From contig OZ234493.1 of assembly GCA_965153455.1 (NCBI GenBank), forward strand, positions 24,728,213 to 24,792,212: a stretch of 64,000 bases of DNA. Direction: 5' to 3'. Origin of the DNA: Sphagnum compactum (Eukaryota > Bryophyta > Sphagnopsida > Sphagnales). Shown one piece after another: positions 10,775 to 23,959 of this stretch. Position 1 is the first letter of the stretch. Every line of letters starts with the position of its first letter. The position numbers were made by a program, and so were the translations under genes. The notes under the pieces were generated by a model. That model searched no databases. It had not been told where the DNA came from and worked only from the letters and a program-made list of their open reading frames with translations.

Positions 10775-13700
10775 CTACCTAATGTTGTTTTTGTCACTAA
10801 GAAAACAATGAAAAAATGTGAGTTTGAGAAATTTTTAATTAACAAAAAATGGCAAAACAAAGTTGAAGTCAATAATCCTTCAGTCTACCCTAATCAAATT
10901 GAGCCTTGGACCATGAGGAATCATGTTTCTCTAGCTCCACTCTCTTGAGCCCAACTAGTCTAGCATGGCAATTCCACCAACAACTCCTAGTCTTTTAGAA
11001 TGAAACCCACCCAAATATGACATATGACTTCAAGGAAGTTAGACAAAAAGGAAACAAGAACCCATATATCTCTTTAATAAAAAGACTTGATAAACCCACA
11101 ACTGTTTAGTCTCCCAATATTCCTCTTTAAAGCTCCCACATACATTGTGGGTATTCCTTCCATGAACACTAGAGCTTACTACATCCCAAAAAAATGACAA
11201 TACTCCCAACCACAAACTCAATTGCCATGTAAATTGATTTCGAAACCCTTCAAACCTTCATCATTTTCCCCATTTGGTCCTTACATTTGTCCATCTAGTC
11301 TATCTAAACTCTAAAAAAGGCATGGTGCAACAAAAAGAAAACATAGTCTTTAATCGGTAGTTTCAAATAGTGGTAAGGGCATTCATCCCTTACCACAACT
11401 TTTGACAAATTGCATTGCAAAACTCAAAACACTTAAACACACATATATCCTAGTCACATCCTTCTTTCCTTCTAAAATTCAAAAACTTTAGCTAGCAAAA
11501 AATTTAATCTCTCCAAATTGGAAGTTCCGCCTTATATTTTCCATCCACTGTTTTCCATTATGCATCTTGTCCAAAGACAACACAACACTCCAAGTTGATC
11601 AACGCCGAGCACCACACATTCCAAGAGAATTGCAAAATAACATTCATCACCTACAAACAACATAAGAAAAATAGAAAACACATAACAGAAAGATAGAAGC
11701 GCCCTCAAAGCTTCATGATGACCAATTGTCCATTGTTTTGGCACTTTCTACTAGTCCAAATCCACGCATCCTTTCATCCATTAGGTCATTGTATCATTCA
11801 AATGTTCATTTGGCCTAAGTTTACACTAAGAAACGCAGACACATTTTTTTGTCATATTTCCATATTCAACCATTGCCTCATTTTAATGGGCCTTTTATTT
11901 TAGAATGCCTTCACTCTAGGGGTTTAGTTTACACTAAATGGTTTGTGGGAGAAAAAAAACAATTCATTATAGAATATATCTACCCTAAGTGGTTTGTGAA
12001 CCCCAAATGATGTGTGATCAATTTTATGAGATCAAATATTGCTCAAACCATTCCCCTTTATGTTTTGTTCATTTTTTTTGTTGCAAAGTTTGAAATATTT
12101 TGTGCAAAATGTCTTCCTATGTTTGCATGTACTATCTTCAATTTGAATATTCACCTCATGTATGTGGTTTATTGATTCCGCACTTAACAAGTGCCATGTT
12201 TCTTCGTTTTATTGCTTTAACAATTCTTGTAAATTGATTCCTTGCCTTGCTATAAGGTGCTCTAAGCATGCAAGGATTGTTTGGCCGAATCTTTGGGGTG
12301 TTGTAGGATTGGGACAAAAAAAGGGTGAGGAAGAAGTAGTTGGAGTTGTGAGATCTAGTTGGGATGCTTGGATTGTAAGTTGTTTGAGTTTATTTGGGGC
12401 TTACTATTGTTCATTGAACTTCTCACATGGCTAGGTTGAGTTGTTCAACATTGATGATATTAATTCTTTGTTGAAATTACAATCTAGCAAGTAAACATTC
12501 TCACTTTTATGGATGTGTTTTACAATGTGAACATGTGTTTAGAAGTTAATACTAGCTCAATCTTCTCCTTTCTATTTAGCCAAGGGAGGATTGTAGAGTT
12601 GGAAAGAGATGAAAGGTGCTCATATTGGCCTTGATTTTGGGGTCTAACATGTTACCCCTAGGTAATGTGGAGCAATCAATGAAGACCGGAGCCATGAAGC
12701 CAATTTAGTTGCCAATGGACAATAATATGGACCTCCCTATGTTTGATCTTGAAAAACACATGGACCTCCTTAGGTTTTGATAGGACTAGGGTCACCGTGA
12801 TCTTACGGCTCAATGTGATCAATGCATTAGTTGTTTGTGATTAAGTTTAAATGGTTTTGAACATTAAATTGACAACGAGTTATCATGTTTGCATGTAGGT
12901 ATTTGTGGAGTTTTATGAAGGAAAAGTAGCATGTAGGAATGTACCATGGATTTCTCAATTGTTGCATTACATCCCACTTCTTATCAAATCCCTAAATGGA
13001 TATTACAATTGTTCAAGATGTCATGGTCATCATTATGCACATGCATTCTTATTATTTGATTTATGGTTGTTTATTTTTACTATGCAACTTTATTTGTTCA
13101 ATCTTCTTCTACCATCAACCTATACTTCTCAAGCTACAAACATGCCTTTTTCTTTTTTTCAACCCAACTAAATTGTTGAGCTCAAAGCCACCATTTGATG
13201 TTAAGGTTGAACATAGTGGCTAAAATTCATTAATGTTTCATCACTCAACTAGCTTTTGTCCCATTTTTTTTGGCTTGGGGTCAACCCCAACCTTTTTCAT
13301 TTTTATACCTTTTGGTCTTGCCACCTTCTCACAAATTGTTTATTGTAAAAAAAATTGGCAAGGTGACACACCATTCCCCTTGACCCTTTAGTTTATATGA
13401 TAATTAGTCTTAAGTTTTTTTAGGTCACTTGACCTCAAATTTTTTACAAATACAATTATAATGATCAATCTAAATTTAGCTCGCCAAAAAAAATTATAAA
13501 CATCACAGATATCCCAATGAATTTCATGTTTCTCATTTAGAATTGTTGAAAACATACCATGGCTCTTCTTTTTGTCTTTTTGAGTGTTTTTTGCTAACAT
13601 TCTGTTTAATTCCTTCCCATGCTAATTACAATGGTGGATGTAAAAAAATTTGTGTTGCAATATTTCATGCCATATTTTTTGTTGCTTACGTGAAGAAACA

Positions 13701-14990
13701 AAATTAGGAAAATGATGTGATATGGATTGAACCTTGACAAAACATGCCAATCAATAAACATACTGTTGTTGCATTGAAATTCTTGATCTTTATGAATGTT
13801 ATGTGAATTTTTATTTCATGCATAATAGAAATGCAAAACATATTTATGTTACTTCAGCATTAGGATGATGTCTAGCTCTGAGTTCTATTATAAAAATTTG
13901 TGCCAATTGCAAAGTTTGTTCTCTATTCTCTTATGTAGACCTTTTTCCATTATAATCATAGATCGAGCAATGAACTTTGTAGTTTCAATTGCCTCCCTCT
14001 ACAACTCAAGCTTCAAGTCTCAAAAAATTCAAAAATATCAACTAATTTGATGTTTTTCTCAATCCTTGGTTCAAAAAAATTCATTATCAAATGTCAAATA
14101 TGTCTTTCAGTACAAATTCATTAATAATGACAATGCATCATTTGATTATTGAACTGGCCTCACATCTCTCTTACTCCATTGAGAAAGCTTTGGATGAGAT
14201 ATGGCAAATGCATTGGCAAGCAATAAAGGTACTATAGCTTAAAACATGTGTTTAGGAGAATGGAGAAAAGCACATGTAAGAAAAATCCTTATGTAGTGAT
14301 TGCAACATTATGAAAAAAAAGTGTCTTTAAACAAGGCACAAACCAAGGCCTTATATAGGCTCCAAAGGAAGTGGGTTCATTTAATGTACATTGTTTTATT
14401 TAGGCAATGGACTACTTTGAAACCATTGAAATTTTAGATATTCAAAATGGAGGTACCAAATAGCCTTTTTTTAGGGGGTTAATCTTTAACCATTTTGGGA
14501 ATTCCTATTTAAAACATGGGTGTCAATGCTAATGGGTATATCAATGGGGCCTTGGCATAAAGATTGATACTCATCTTGATATTATAAAATTCACCAAATT
14601 TATATAACCTTGTTGTAATATTCTTATGATAAACTTATTTTCCCATATTGTGATCCAATGATACCCTTGTTACCCCAATATAATATTTGAATATATACGT
14701 TGAGATTAGTACACCATAGTAACAGCCACATCCTAAACCATAGTAACCTTACACATTCTAACTTTGGTCTTTGGTCACTATCCCATCGGCAACCTATGTA
14801 GCTTGTCATAGTCTACTACACAATGGCTACCTACTCTTTTACTTTACTTTCTTTTACAGGCAAAAAACACAAGGAAAGAATAAAGAAAAAAAGGAAGGCC
14901 TTTCACAAGTTAAAATCCACTTGATAGGCGACCTATGTATTGACTTGATATTGACTACTATAAATTGAACTGCAATTTGTTATAATTCCT
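10775..14990. other. AT-rich intergenic tract, no gene seen
   Basis: The left part may include the degraded LTR of the minus-strand element. The rest is AT-rich sequence with many stops, scattered short frames (the longest about 90 codons at 12162-12434) and no recognisable domain, tRNA or rRNA. It is probably old transposon debris. Confidence 0.4.
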
Positions 14991-15174
14991 CAACTTGAAA
15001 GAATAATTGGAATTTGAATGGGTGCAGTATTTGCGCGGCGGCCTTGCCTTCCAAACCTGTGTGATGCCCCTGCTCCTGTTGCTGCCAATTAGGTAAGTGG
15101 GAACTCCAACATGGTGTGTGAGGGTCAATGTAGTAATGTCCAGTTTGGAGTTCACAGCAATCAAGCATCAATAG

Positions 15175-15290
15175 CTATGAGATTGCAGAGAAATCTCCAC
15201 AAAACACTTTCACAAAACACCTTGTAAGATAACATGACAGCAAGTGTGGTCACAACTTTATGAGAGTTGCTCACAAAGTGTCAGACTAGC
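15175..15290. repeat. Dispersed ~110-bp repeat, copy 1 (3' of MED17)
   Basis: The stretch from CTATGAGATTGCAGAGAAAT to CTCACAAAGTGTCAGAC matches, with scattered substitutions and small gaps, a second copy in a MED17 intron at 18829-18930. It has no coding frame. It could be a short non-autonomous element or a local duplication. Confidence 0.75.
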
Positions 15291-15391
15291 TAACTCATTG
15301 GCTCCATGGTTGGGGCCTGTCTGGTGCATAGTGACTTCTCGTCTCCAAAATTATGTTTGAACAAATCATTCTCCTTTGCTAGCCATGTTGG

Positions 15392-18300
15392 TTATTGGCC
15401 TGTGTGACGAGGAAATCTGTCAGGTTCAAGCTGGGTGTCTCCTTGTATGAAAGAGTCCCCCCGTGCTCTAGAATCTATCTTCCAATTCACAAGGTCAACA
15501 AGGATGCCATGTAAAGCATCTAATGCAAGTGGTCCCAAAAATCGTTCCAAGTCCTCAGAATCGTCCATCCTACTGCCTGCTAGTCTCAATGACCAATTCA
15601 CAGTGCATGATTTCCAATCTGGACAAGCTACCAAGGCCACATCTTCATAGTCCTCTAACTCAAAAGTGATACTAAGCAAATCACGCTCAACAGCTGCACC
15701 CATGCCAATTGCCTTGGAATGCAGCCATGCCACCAGCTGCCCTGCTACCTGCAATCCAAACTCCAGGATAATTAGTTTACCATGGGTGCTGTCAAGGATA
15801 CACTACTTGTCAACCCCATTCAGACTGAAAGATGCATTGATAAATCCTGGACGCAGAACTGGAGTTTCCTTCTGTGACTGGAAATAGTATCCAAATGTAC
15901 CTTGATTTTTCAACCCACTTCATGGAATCATGAAATGGCATGGTCAACTGCCAAAATCTACATTGCAGAGAAGCCAAGTATTGGTTTCACACACCTGATA
16001 CAACAGATAGGGTGAGAGCTCAGAAATAGTACAACTTGCAGTGAAGGCCTGCTTAATGCCATCCACTGCTGGCAGTACTGTTACACTGAGAGCATCCTCT
16101 TGCAGCAGAATTCTGGCCTGCCACCTACCAACTGTTGCAGTCTCAGGAATATCCAGCCAAAGGTCCCAGGCAGACACTCGAGAGTGCCATGTGGGGTGAG
16201 TTGACAACCGTAACAGGGGAACACCATGAACCTGCACCCCAGTAGGGAAACGATCCAAAACTGAGTACAACAGTCAAGCAGAGTTTGTCTAGTGTGATGC
16301 TTACACAAACTGCAAACAACTATCAACATGCTTGGTAGGGTTTTCAAATCAACTGGGAGAGTACAGCAGACAGGAGAGACTGAAGAGCATAGACTACAAT
16401 GAACCTAGTTGTGCTGATGGAGCCCTCTTCTTCACACCATGATGCCATACACGATCTATTACCATATTTCCCACTAGACATTTTAAGTAGACTACACAAA
16501 CCACTGCATCATGAGCTGACATTCAATGTTTTACAGACCTGCTTTTCAAGCTCAGCAAAAATCTTAGCACAAGACATCTTGTGCCGCATCATAGCAGACA
16601 AATGCTTCAACATTCCTGCTGCTTCACTAGGTCCGTCAGGATTTCCTGGTGCCTTTGAAGATGCCCCATCAAATCTTCCAAATGTGAATTGATGAAAGGC
16701 TTGCTGTAAACAGATGCCAAGACTTGCCTCCGTTTGTGGTGATTGAAAATGGTCAAATTGTGGCATTATAGTGGGCCCTGAGTTCTGTGGATCAGCCACC
16801 TGAGTGTGAAGCTCATCAGGAGACTGTGAAGATAGGTGAAGATTCAGTGTGGTGGCATGACCAAGACTAAGTTGCAGGCTTGTGTCACTGAGGCCTGTAA
16901 CATTGATGCTTGGTGTTAAAAGCAAAGCCTCCCGACTAACCCATTCAAACACCTGCAGCCAAAGGAACATAGCAACCTTCCATCAAACATTGGAACTTCC
17001 CATTTTACAGATCATCTACAATGATGACCATCCAATTGTGCACTGTTATGCACAATCACATCTGTCCTTCAGGCTAAACTCTACTAGGCAACAGCCATCC
17101 AGATGGAGGTCACTAGCCCACTAACTAAATTATGAGCTTCCTGTTCACCATAAATATCTTCATAATACTTGGAGCTTCTTCACACTTACAGTCATTCAAC
17201 CTGAAAAGAATTGAGAGATGACATGGTAATCCTAGAGATTTGAGATCTGGCAGCATATTAGCAAACAGGAAACTTAGCCCCAAAGAATCAAAAGACAACC
17301 TGAGGAGGTTCTGATCACCTGAAAATGTTCAGAGCCTTTCAACATTGCGTATGGCAGTGACCAGCTACAATAACATCCTCCACCACCTTCATCAACTCCA
17401 ATGGTGGGTGGAGGTTGGTGTAATACATATAACAAATGCATTGAATTTCCATCACAAAACTGGCAGTATTGGGAAAACAAAGTCATGATGCTGGGTAGCT
17501 GAACAAACCTAAAAGAGGAGGAGATGACCAACGAAATTAAGAAGGAAGAGGACCGCAAATAGAGAAAGAAAAAGAAAAGACCAAACAAGGAAGGCAGAAG
17601 CAAAGAGAGAAACAACACAAAGAACAGTAAAAGCTTGATCTTTTGAGGAACAAGTGTGTTTTGAAAACCTCCTCACTGTAGATTAAGCCCTTTGGATCGA
17701 TATTTGCAAGCTTCCAAAGGTACACCAAAGCAAACATCTGGTTCATTTGAGTGGAAATTTTGAAGCATAACCTTACTCTTCAGAAGACCACTTTAAGCTC
17801 AAAATTTGAGCTATAAAGAACTCATTTGTTCTACAAAAACTTAAGAAACTACTCCTCCAAATTTCGCAGAATCCAAAATGTTAGAATCCACCTGAGGCAT
17901 ACAAATCATGTTAATACCCATATATTTTGGCTGAATTTTTTTGCCCAAAATGTCAATGTTTAAGCCTTTTGGATTTTGGGATATTGCAAGAGAAGCCATT
18001 AGAAGGAAAATTAAGCCCACAGAATGAATTGGGGTTTTCTGCCACCACCAATAGAGTCCTTGCCTAGATCATGAAGTTGGAGAAATAAGAGATATCAGTA
18101 ACAGATTGTGCAAAACCTGCATATTAATAATTACTTAGAAAGAAAAACCAGACAAGACTTAAACTTAATGACACGACCCAAAAATTTGACCTCATATGTG
18201 CACAGGAAGAAGGTAGCTAAAAACACTACACAATTAGTACCCACTGGAATACCAAGTGACTGCATAAAGACTGACTGTCTCAACATAATCTACAACACAC

Positions 18301-20505
18301 TAAACTCACCTCTCCAATTTGTCTCAAGCCCTCACAAGTCGTGGCAGACATTTAAGTCAATCTGCATAGATTTGATTAGTTGTTAAGAGTACATACTTGC
18401 TCATCAAAGTTGGATGCCTGAATTCGGCGGAGCACAACCTGTGCACTCACTGCCCCTTTGTCCACCCCTTCTCCAATGCCCCTGTCCACTCCCTTAGGTG
18501 CATCTTGCATAGCTGCTGCTTCTGGATTCTCCTCATTTTCTGTGCTTACAGACCTGCCCACTAAGTTCCCTTCTCTCCGCAGCTTAAAAGACTGAGCAGC
18601 AGAATGGAGGGAAACATGTAGACTTGCAAGAGGGTGTGAGGTAGCAGGACGGGCTACAAGCAGGCCGGCTGGATCCTGGTCTACCATCACACCACATGGT
18701 GCACCTTCAGTGATTCCCACCTCAATGGAGAACCCTGCACTTCCCCCTGGACCTGCTGCAATCCCTCGTTGCCTTTTCACCTTCCAGTTACGCTGCAGCC
18801 TTTAGCACCACCCCCTCAACAACCATATCTATGAGATTGCAGAGAAAACTCCACATACACCACTTTCAAGGTAAAATGACAATAAGTGTAGTCATAGCCT
18901 TATGAGAGTCACTCACAAAGTATCAGACAATCATCTCCATGAATTCATGAATAGCAGCAGTGAACTGCCATGACTTCCCACTGACTTCATCAGCTCCCAG
19001 TTGTGGGTATAGGGAACTGTATAATAATCTGCTGAAAATTTTGGGCAAACCATTATACGAACTTCCAGAAGTAATGCAAAGACTCAATCATGACATTGGC
19101 TACTACTCAAGAGTCACAGCTAACCAGAAAGGGTTCAATAGTATCCTCATTCAAGCTGCAACAAGCTTGTGAGGGTTATCTTCATTTCATTTTAGCCTGT
19201 TGCTGTATAAGCAAGCTAATGTCTCACTGTCCAATCACTGAAACTCAGAATAGAAAAGCAGCAGAAATTTGCTGAACCCTCAGGCTCCCATACAAAATCA
19301 GTTGAGTTCTGTTGGGCAACATGTTCTATAAACTCAATAAGGTAAAAGAACAGGTTGAATTCAGTTGAAATTGCTTAAAATGACCACAACCACCTACAAA
19401 CTGAAGAGCTAGCATGTAGCATTAACATTGCCTGTGGGAATTGAAGGCTTAGGGTCCCCTAACCTCATCAGTGCCCCATAAAAGACTGCTTCCCTCTCAA
19501 CCTGGCGCTCCAATGCTTGTGCAGATCGCTTCAAATACTTCCCAACATCCTAGAACAAAGTTGCCCATTGCCTCTCATCAACAAAGTGCAGTAGACCCCC
19601 TCAAGCATGGTCAATCTCTACACCCATGACACTATCGTATTAAAGCTAAGACAATGCAACACCATGAAAGACAAAAGTTAGGGCAAACAGCATTCCTCCT
19701 GGACATCAAGGTTTTTAAAAGTTTGCTGAGCTTTGGTCAGGAATTGAACAGTGATCACAGAACATGCAGGGCAGCAAACGCACCCGGAAGTGTTGGAGCT
19801 TGGAAGAGGCTCGTAATGCTAGATCTGAGCAAGTCTCCTGTGGAAGCAGCTTTGGTCGCACCACATTTGCTACAGTCACTGCCTCATTTGCTTCCACCTG
19901 CTCATGTTCGGTTTCTGATATCAGTGTTATTCCAAGACAAGAACAAGAAACTCACATAGCAGTGCAGAAGTGGAGAAAGTTCCATTCTTTCCAAACAACG
20001 GCCACCTTGTGAGGGTGAAGGGGAAGAGACCAGAGACGAACACAGTGTTTTCTGAAGCAAACCTGGCTGATTAAGTCAAGGATAACGACTAGCTCCTGGT
20101 CCGCCTGCTGCAAATGCTCAACCAGTCCCTGCCATGGCCACGTGGGGGGAACTACCTCTTCTTCTTCCTTGCTGCTACCATTGCTCTCGCTCTTCACTTT
20201 CTTCGCCTCCTGCCCAAAATCAATTCGCCCAAGCAATGCCAGAGGCTTCTCTTCCTGGCTGAGTTCTCTGACCCACCCATAGATTTTGCCATCAATCACC
20301 CATCCCCTAATTTGGAGGATGACACTTACAGCACTAGACCAGCAACCCTACAAATCTACGTCGAAAAACAAACTAAGGAAAACATATCGTGGGTTCCAGA
20401 GAAAGAGGCTTACGGCGGAAGATGCTCAGTGCCGGATTCTTCAAGAGCCAATAAACGCTTCATGGGCAAGGGATCCAGCATGATGGCCTGCCGCCCCGCC
20501 GCCAT
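15392..20505 (-). CDS. MED17: Mediator of RNA polymerase II transcription subunit 17
   Basis: Eight exons on the minus strand join in phase: 20414-20505, 20063-20306, 19784-19897, 19464-19549, 18397-18799, 16539-16952, 15995-16231 and 15392-15748. They give about 648 aa, against about 653 in Arabidopsis. MED17 is a core Mediator head subunit that links activators to Pol II. Landmarks that match remembered plant MED17: LPMKRLLALEESGTE (N-terminus), RIDFGQ, WPWQGLVEHLQQADQELVVI, EANEAVTVANVVRPKLLP, KYLKRSAQALERQVEREA, FYGALMRLQRNWKVKRQR, FEWVSREALL, LRLSTHPTWHSRVSAWDLWL, and QLVAWLHSKA near the C-terminus. The start is the ATG at 20503-20505; a second in-frame ATG lies eight codons downstream. 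The gene is complete and undamaged. Introns range from about 150 bp to about 1.4 kb, and one holds a copy of a local repeat. Confidence 0.95.
18829..18930. repeat. Dispersed ~110-bp repeat, copy 2 (MED17 intron)
   Basis: CTATGAGATTGCAGAGAAAA through ACTCACAAAGTATCAGAC matches the copy at 15175-15290 in the same orientation. It lies in the intron between the fourth and fifth MED17 exons, just upstream of the acceptor at about 18800. Confidence 0.75.
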
Positions 20506-21360
20506 CTCTCATACCCACACACCCACCCACACTGAGGAAAGCTCGGCTTGTTGGATCAAAGCGAAGATTATCAGTTGCTCGCGATGTTGAATAAAAACCC
20601 TAAACCCTTCAAGGAATGCGCCATACCCTAAACCTTTATAGGAATGCAGGATGCAGATGGAACAGGGTGAAGAAAATCCACGTGAGGAGTTCCAAACACC
20701 TTCAAATTACGAGGATCCAAGGAATAAATAGGAAACTGTGACACCCCACCCCCCTCTCTGGTGTTCATTCAGATACTTCTGTAAAGCTCCGCAGGTAGTA
20801 AGTATTGAATCCACGCTGTTGAACAATATTCTATCACTGTACATTTCTGAAGCTGCTTTTTTCTGTTGGGGTCTTGCTGTTTACGGAGCTCCTCGCTTAG
20901 CGTTTTTTAGTTGCTCGCGAAGCTGATGGGCAATGTCTTCGCACGCCGCTGACACCGTAATTGCAAGACGACGACGACGACGAAGGTGCAGTGCGCGTGA
21001 ATCCCACCCCGTCCCATCGTTTCATTTGGGAGTGTCACGAGAACGAGCCATGAGAGTCGGGATGTAAAAGGACATGCCCTGGCAACGAAAGTTGGATGAA
21101 TATCATCTTCCGTTGTGGAATTTCCAGCTCGAGATTCTTTCGTGTAGTTGTGGGATTGACCAAAGCTGGATGGATGAACATAACGTTGTTGAGGGAGGAG
21201 ACGAATTTCTGTTGGAATTCGCCTTCGCAACGATCCCGGCTTTCAGCGAGAGTCTCCCCTTCTTCAATAGTGTAGACTGTATCACCTTTCTTAGAGGACT
21301 AGCCTCGTTAGACTCCATTTTGCTTGGAATCATGCACAGATATCGCTAGGGTAAGCTGGC
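20506..21360. promoter_or_regulatory. MED17 upstream region
   Basis: This is the 5' flank of the minus-strand MED17 gene. It contains a telo-box-like sequence and CCCTAAAC copies near 20595-20630, a (GAC)-rich run at 20968-20982, and short open frames on both strands (for instance a 76-codon minus frame at 21103-21333) with no recognisable domain. A further 5' UTR exon or a small unrecognised gene cannot be excluded. Confidence 0.4.
20595..20607. promoter_or_regulatory. Telo-box-like element AAACCCTAAACCC
   Basis: AAACCCTAAACCC lies about 90 bp upstream of the MED17 start codon, with another CCCTAAAC near 20625. Telo-boxes (AAACCCTAA) are known in promoters and 5' leaders of plant translation and growth genes. 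The link to MED17 regulation is inference from position. Confidence 0.5.
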
Positions 21361-22360
21361 TAGTGTCGGAACGAATAGCAGCTCGGTGTCCTCTGAATTT
21401 TTAGGGGAGTGAAGGATTCACAATGGTGTCCAAAGAGAACTTGTAGCTTATCTCTTGGTGCATCCAAACCAAGTTGAATCGTTCAAATCCATGAAGAAAT
21501 GAGCAAGATATGGGCATGCAAAGTCTGGGAGTTCTTGGTTGAAAATGGAAATCTCAAAACACATGAAACCATGTGCATGGGCCTTTTTTCTCTCATAATC
21601 AAAGAGCCAATAGTTGACAACTATCCCACACCTATCCCATCATCAAACACCATGAGCATGCAAAGTGAACAATTTTTATTAAATAAACATTCACAATTTT
21701 GTGTGTGTTTATGATTTAAACTAAAATCAAGTACAAAATCAACGGACATGGGGGTAACCGTTTGCTAAACCCTAAAATTCCTAACACCCACATATGCAAT
21801 GTCAAAAATTGTGGGCACGGTAGTTGTGGTTTTTCAAAACACTCGTTTTGTACATTTATGTGCCAAAACCTCCTTGCTCTCTGGATATTCTTATTATATC
21901 AAAGTTTCCTTCTCTCACCAAAGTAATTTTGAAGCAACTTGACATTGGTGGAAATGCAAGCTTTATCTTCCTCTTCTTAATGTTGGTGCTCTTCTTCATG
22001 AAGTTTTTTTTCTTGGTTTGATCATTGTTACTAATCTAATCATCTTCCTCTTCTTGATGTTGGTGCTCTTGCTCATGATGTTTTTCTTCCTGGTTCAATC
22101 CTTGCTCTAAGCTCCCCCCCAAACTCTTATTTTGTTTGTTATAGGTCAAAAAGATGTAACCTAATTGCAACATGCCCTTGCCTTTGCATTTTTCTTTTGC
22201 ATGTTGTCTCGCCTCCCATTGTGTTGCTATTGTGTTTCCCTAATTTCAACCCATATATTTGAATGGATTTGTTTGGAAGTCAACTTGAAAATTATTGTCA
22301 AAAAATCACTTACTACTCTTGCATTTGTTGTAAACCAATTTGACACAATTTATGCCATGT
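21360..22360. other. AT-rich intergenic tract, no gene seen
   Basis: A locally repeated phrase, TTCCTCTTCTTGATGTTGGTGCTCTT, occurs twice about 80 bp apart (near 21965 and 22045). Otherwise no structure or coding signal is seen. Confidence 0.35.
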
Positions 22361-22368
22361 GGTCTATT

Positions 22369-23700
22369 TCAACTTTTCTTTGAATTGTGCATCTGCACCC
22401 AATGGCCTATCCATTGGGTATTAAAGCATTCACTCCAATGATTATCCAAACAAAATTTAAAGAAACATGCCAAATCTTTAACAAATAGTTGAGTGAGGTT
22501 ATTTATGTTCATAAAATAGATTGAATGGATCCTCATTGTCCTTTTGATAAAATCACAAATGAACAAAGGAAATATCGTGGCAACATTTTTTGTTTTCACA
22601 TGCCAAAAAATTCTTTGTAGTGACTTTCATGAACTAGAATAAGATGATTATAGTTTATTGGACAATTGTTCATGCAAAAAAGCAACCACCTCCTAAGCAT
22701 TTTGCAACTTCACAGCATGAACATTGAGTTGTTATTTCCAAAAAAATCTTTTCATAACATCCTTTGCCCCATCATGGAGTCCCTTCCCATGACCACTACC
22801 AAAGAAATTCCACATCATTTTGCAACCTTTAGTCACATTTGGATACCTTGAAACAAAAAACCATGGCTTGTTACTCTTAAATTGGGAAGCACAACCATCA
22901 TTCCACACCCAATGCCAATGTGGTGCATATTCATGATCCACCATATATTGCCAATGCAATTTGAAATAGTTATGAACAAATTTAGAATCATGTTTTCAAT
23001 CATGACAAATGTAAAAGTGATATTTTGTAAGAATATGGGATTTTCCATTAGATGGATCTAGAGTTGAATTGTGACAAAAACATATATGTACCAAAATTAA
23101 TATGTAATACGTATGCCAATGCATATTTTGGACTTCATTTTGCACTTGAAATGAGTAATTAATTATAATATAAATTATGGACACTAATGTGTTGGCTAGA
23201 AAAGACTTTATGCAAATTTGAAATGCTTGTTTTCCCACCTTGCTACAAAGTTATGTTTTACAAAATGTTGCAACTTTGGCTTCATATGATCGATAAATTA
23301 ATTTAATGATGTGTTTTGTACACTAAATTTAACTGTTTTAATGTATTGCTTGACATGGTTGTCTCAAAAGCAAAACGCCTCCATTATACTAAAACATTAT
23401 CAAATCTAATAACTTCATGTGGACATAATGGTAAAGTTTCTACCCCACACCTTGAACAATTCCCAAACAAGCATTTACCTTTTTGCCATTCATTGGACTC
23501 ATTTTTTGGGCACACCATTGCTTCCCACAATTGAATTATGCCCTTGTACATTTTACTAAATTTGGCATGGTTAACCATCAAAACCACAAACATGATCAAA
23601 AACATAGTCACACATTTGGTTCCCATGGACAATGTTGCATGTCCTCATCAGATTCAATGCCAATTGTAATTCATTCATCTCAATGTGGTAAATATAGGCA
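22369..23700 (-). pseudogene. Remnant of a transposon-like gene with SGHGKG and CxxC motifs
   Basis: Minus-strand frames line up in order into one broken protein. First comes a Cys-rich segment, KGKCLFGNCSRCGVETLPLC (within 23384-23632). Then comes a His/Trp-rich segment, HWHWVWNDGCASQFKSNKPW, followed by FVSRYPNV and WNFFGSGHGKGLHDGAKDVM (22732-22959), and a further tail at 22369-22599. The FFGSGHGKGxxDGA pattern with an upstream CxxC...LCP element matches large uncharacterised, probably transposon-derived proteins I remember from several eukaryotes; I cannot name the superfamily. Frameshifts and stops separate the blocks, so it is not functional. Confidence 0.55.
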
Positions 23701-23959
23701 ACAAGTGTTTTTGTCTTTTAATATTTTGACAAAAAATGGCTTTAACAATTCAAAAACTCTTTGCCCAACATTTGCTTTAGGATGGGCACCTTGGAATCTT
23801 AAGAAAAATTTAGTTTGCATAACAAAAATACATTTGTTAATGTTTGTTACAAGAAAAAATAATGTAATCCCTCACATCATTTCAATAGCCCATGTATCAT
23901 GCACTACATTATTAAAGTCTTAACTTAAACTATGAGTATGTAAGATTGGATTTTGATCT

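Noticed and set aside
20907-21333. Overlapping minus-strand frames of 76 and 107 codons upstream of MED17
   Set aside because: No conserved motif, no clear splice linkage to MED17, and a (GAC)n-derived Val run suggest non-coding leader or promoter sequence.
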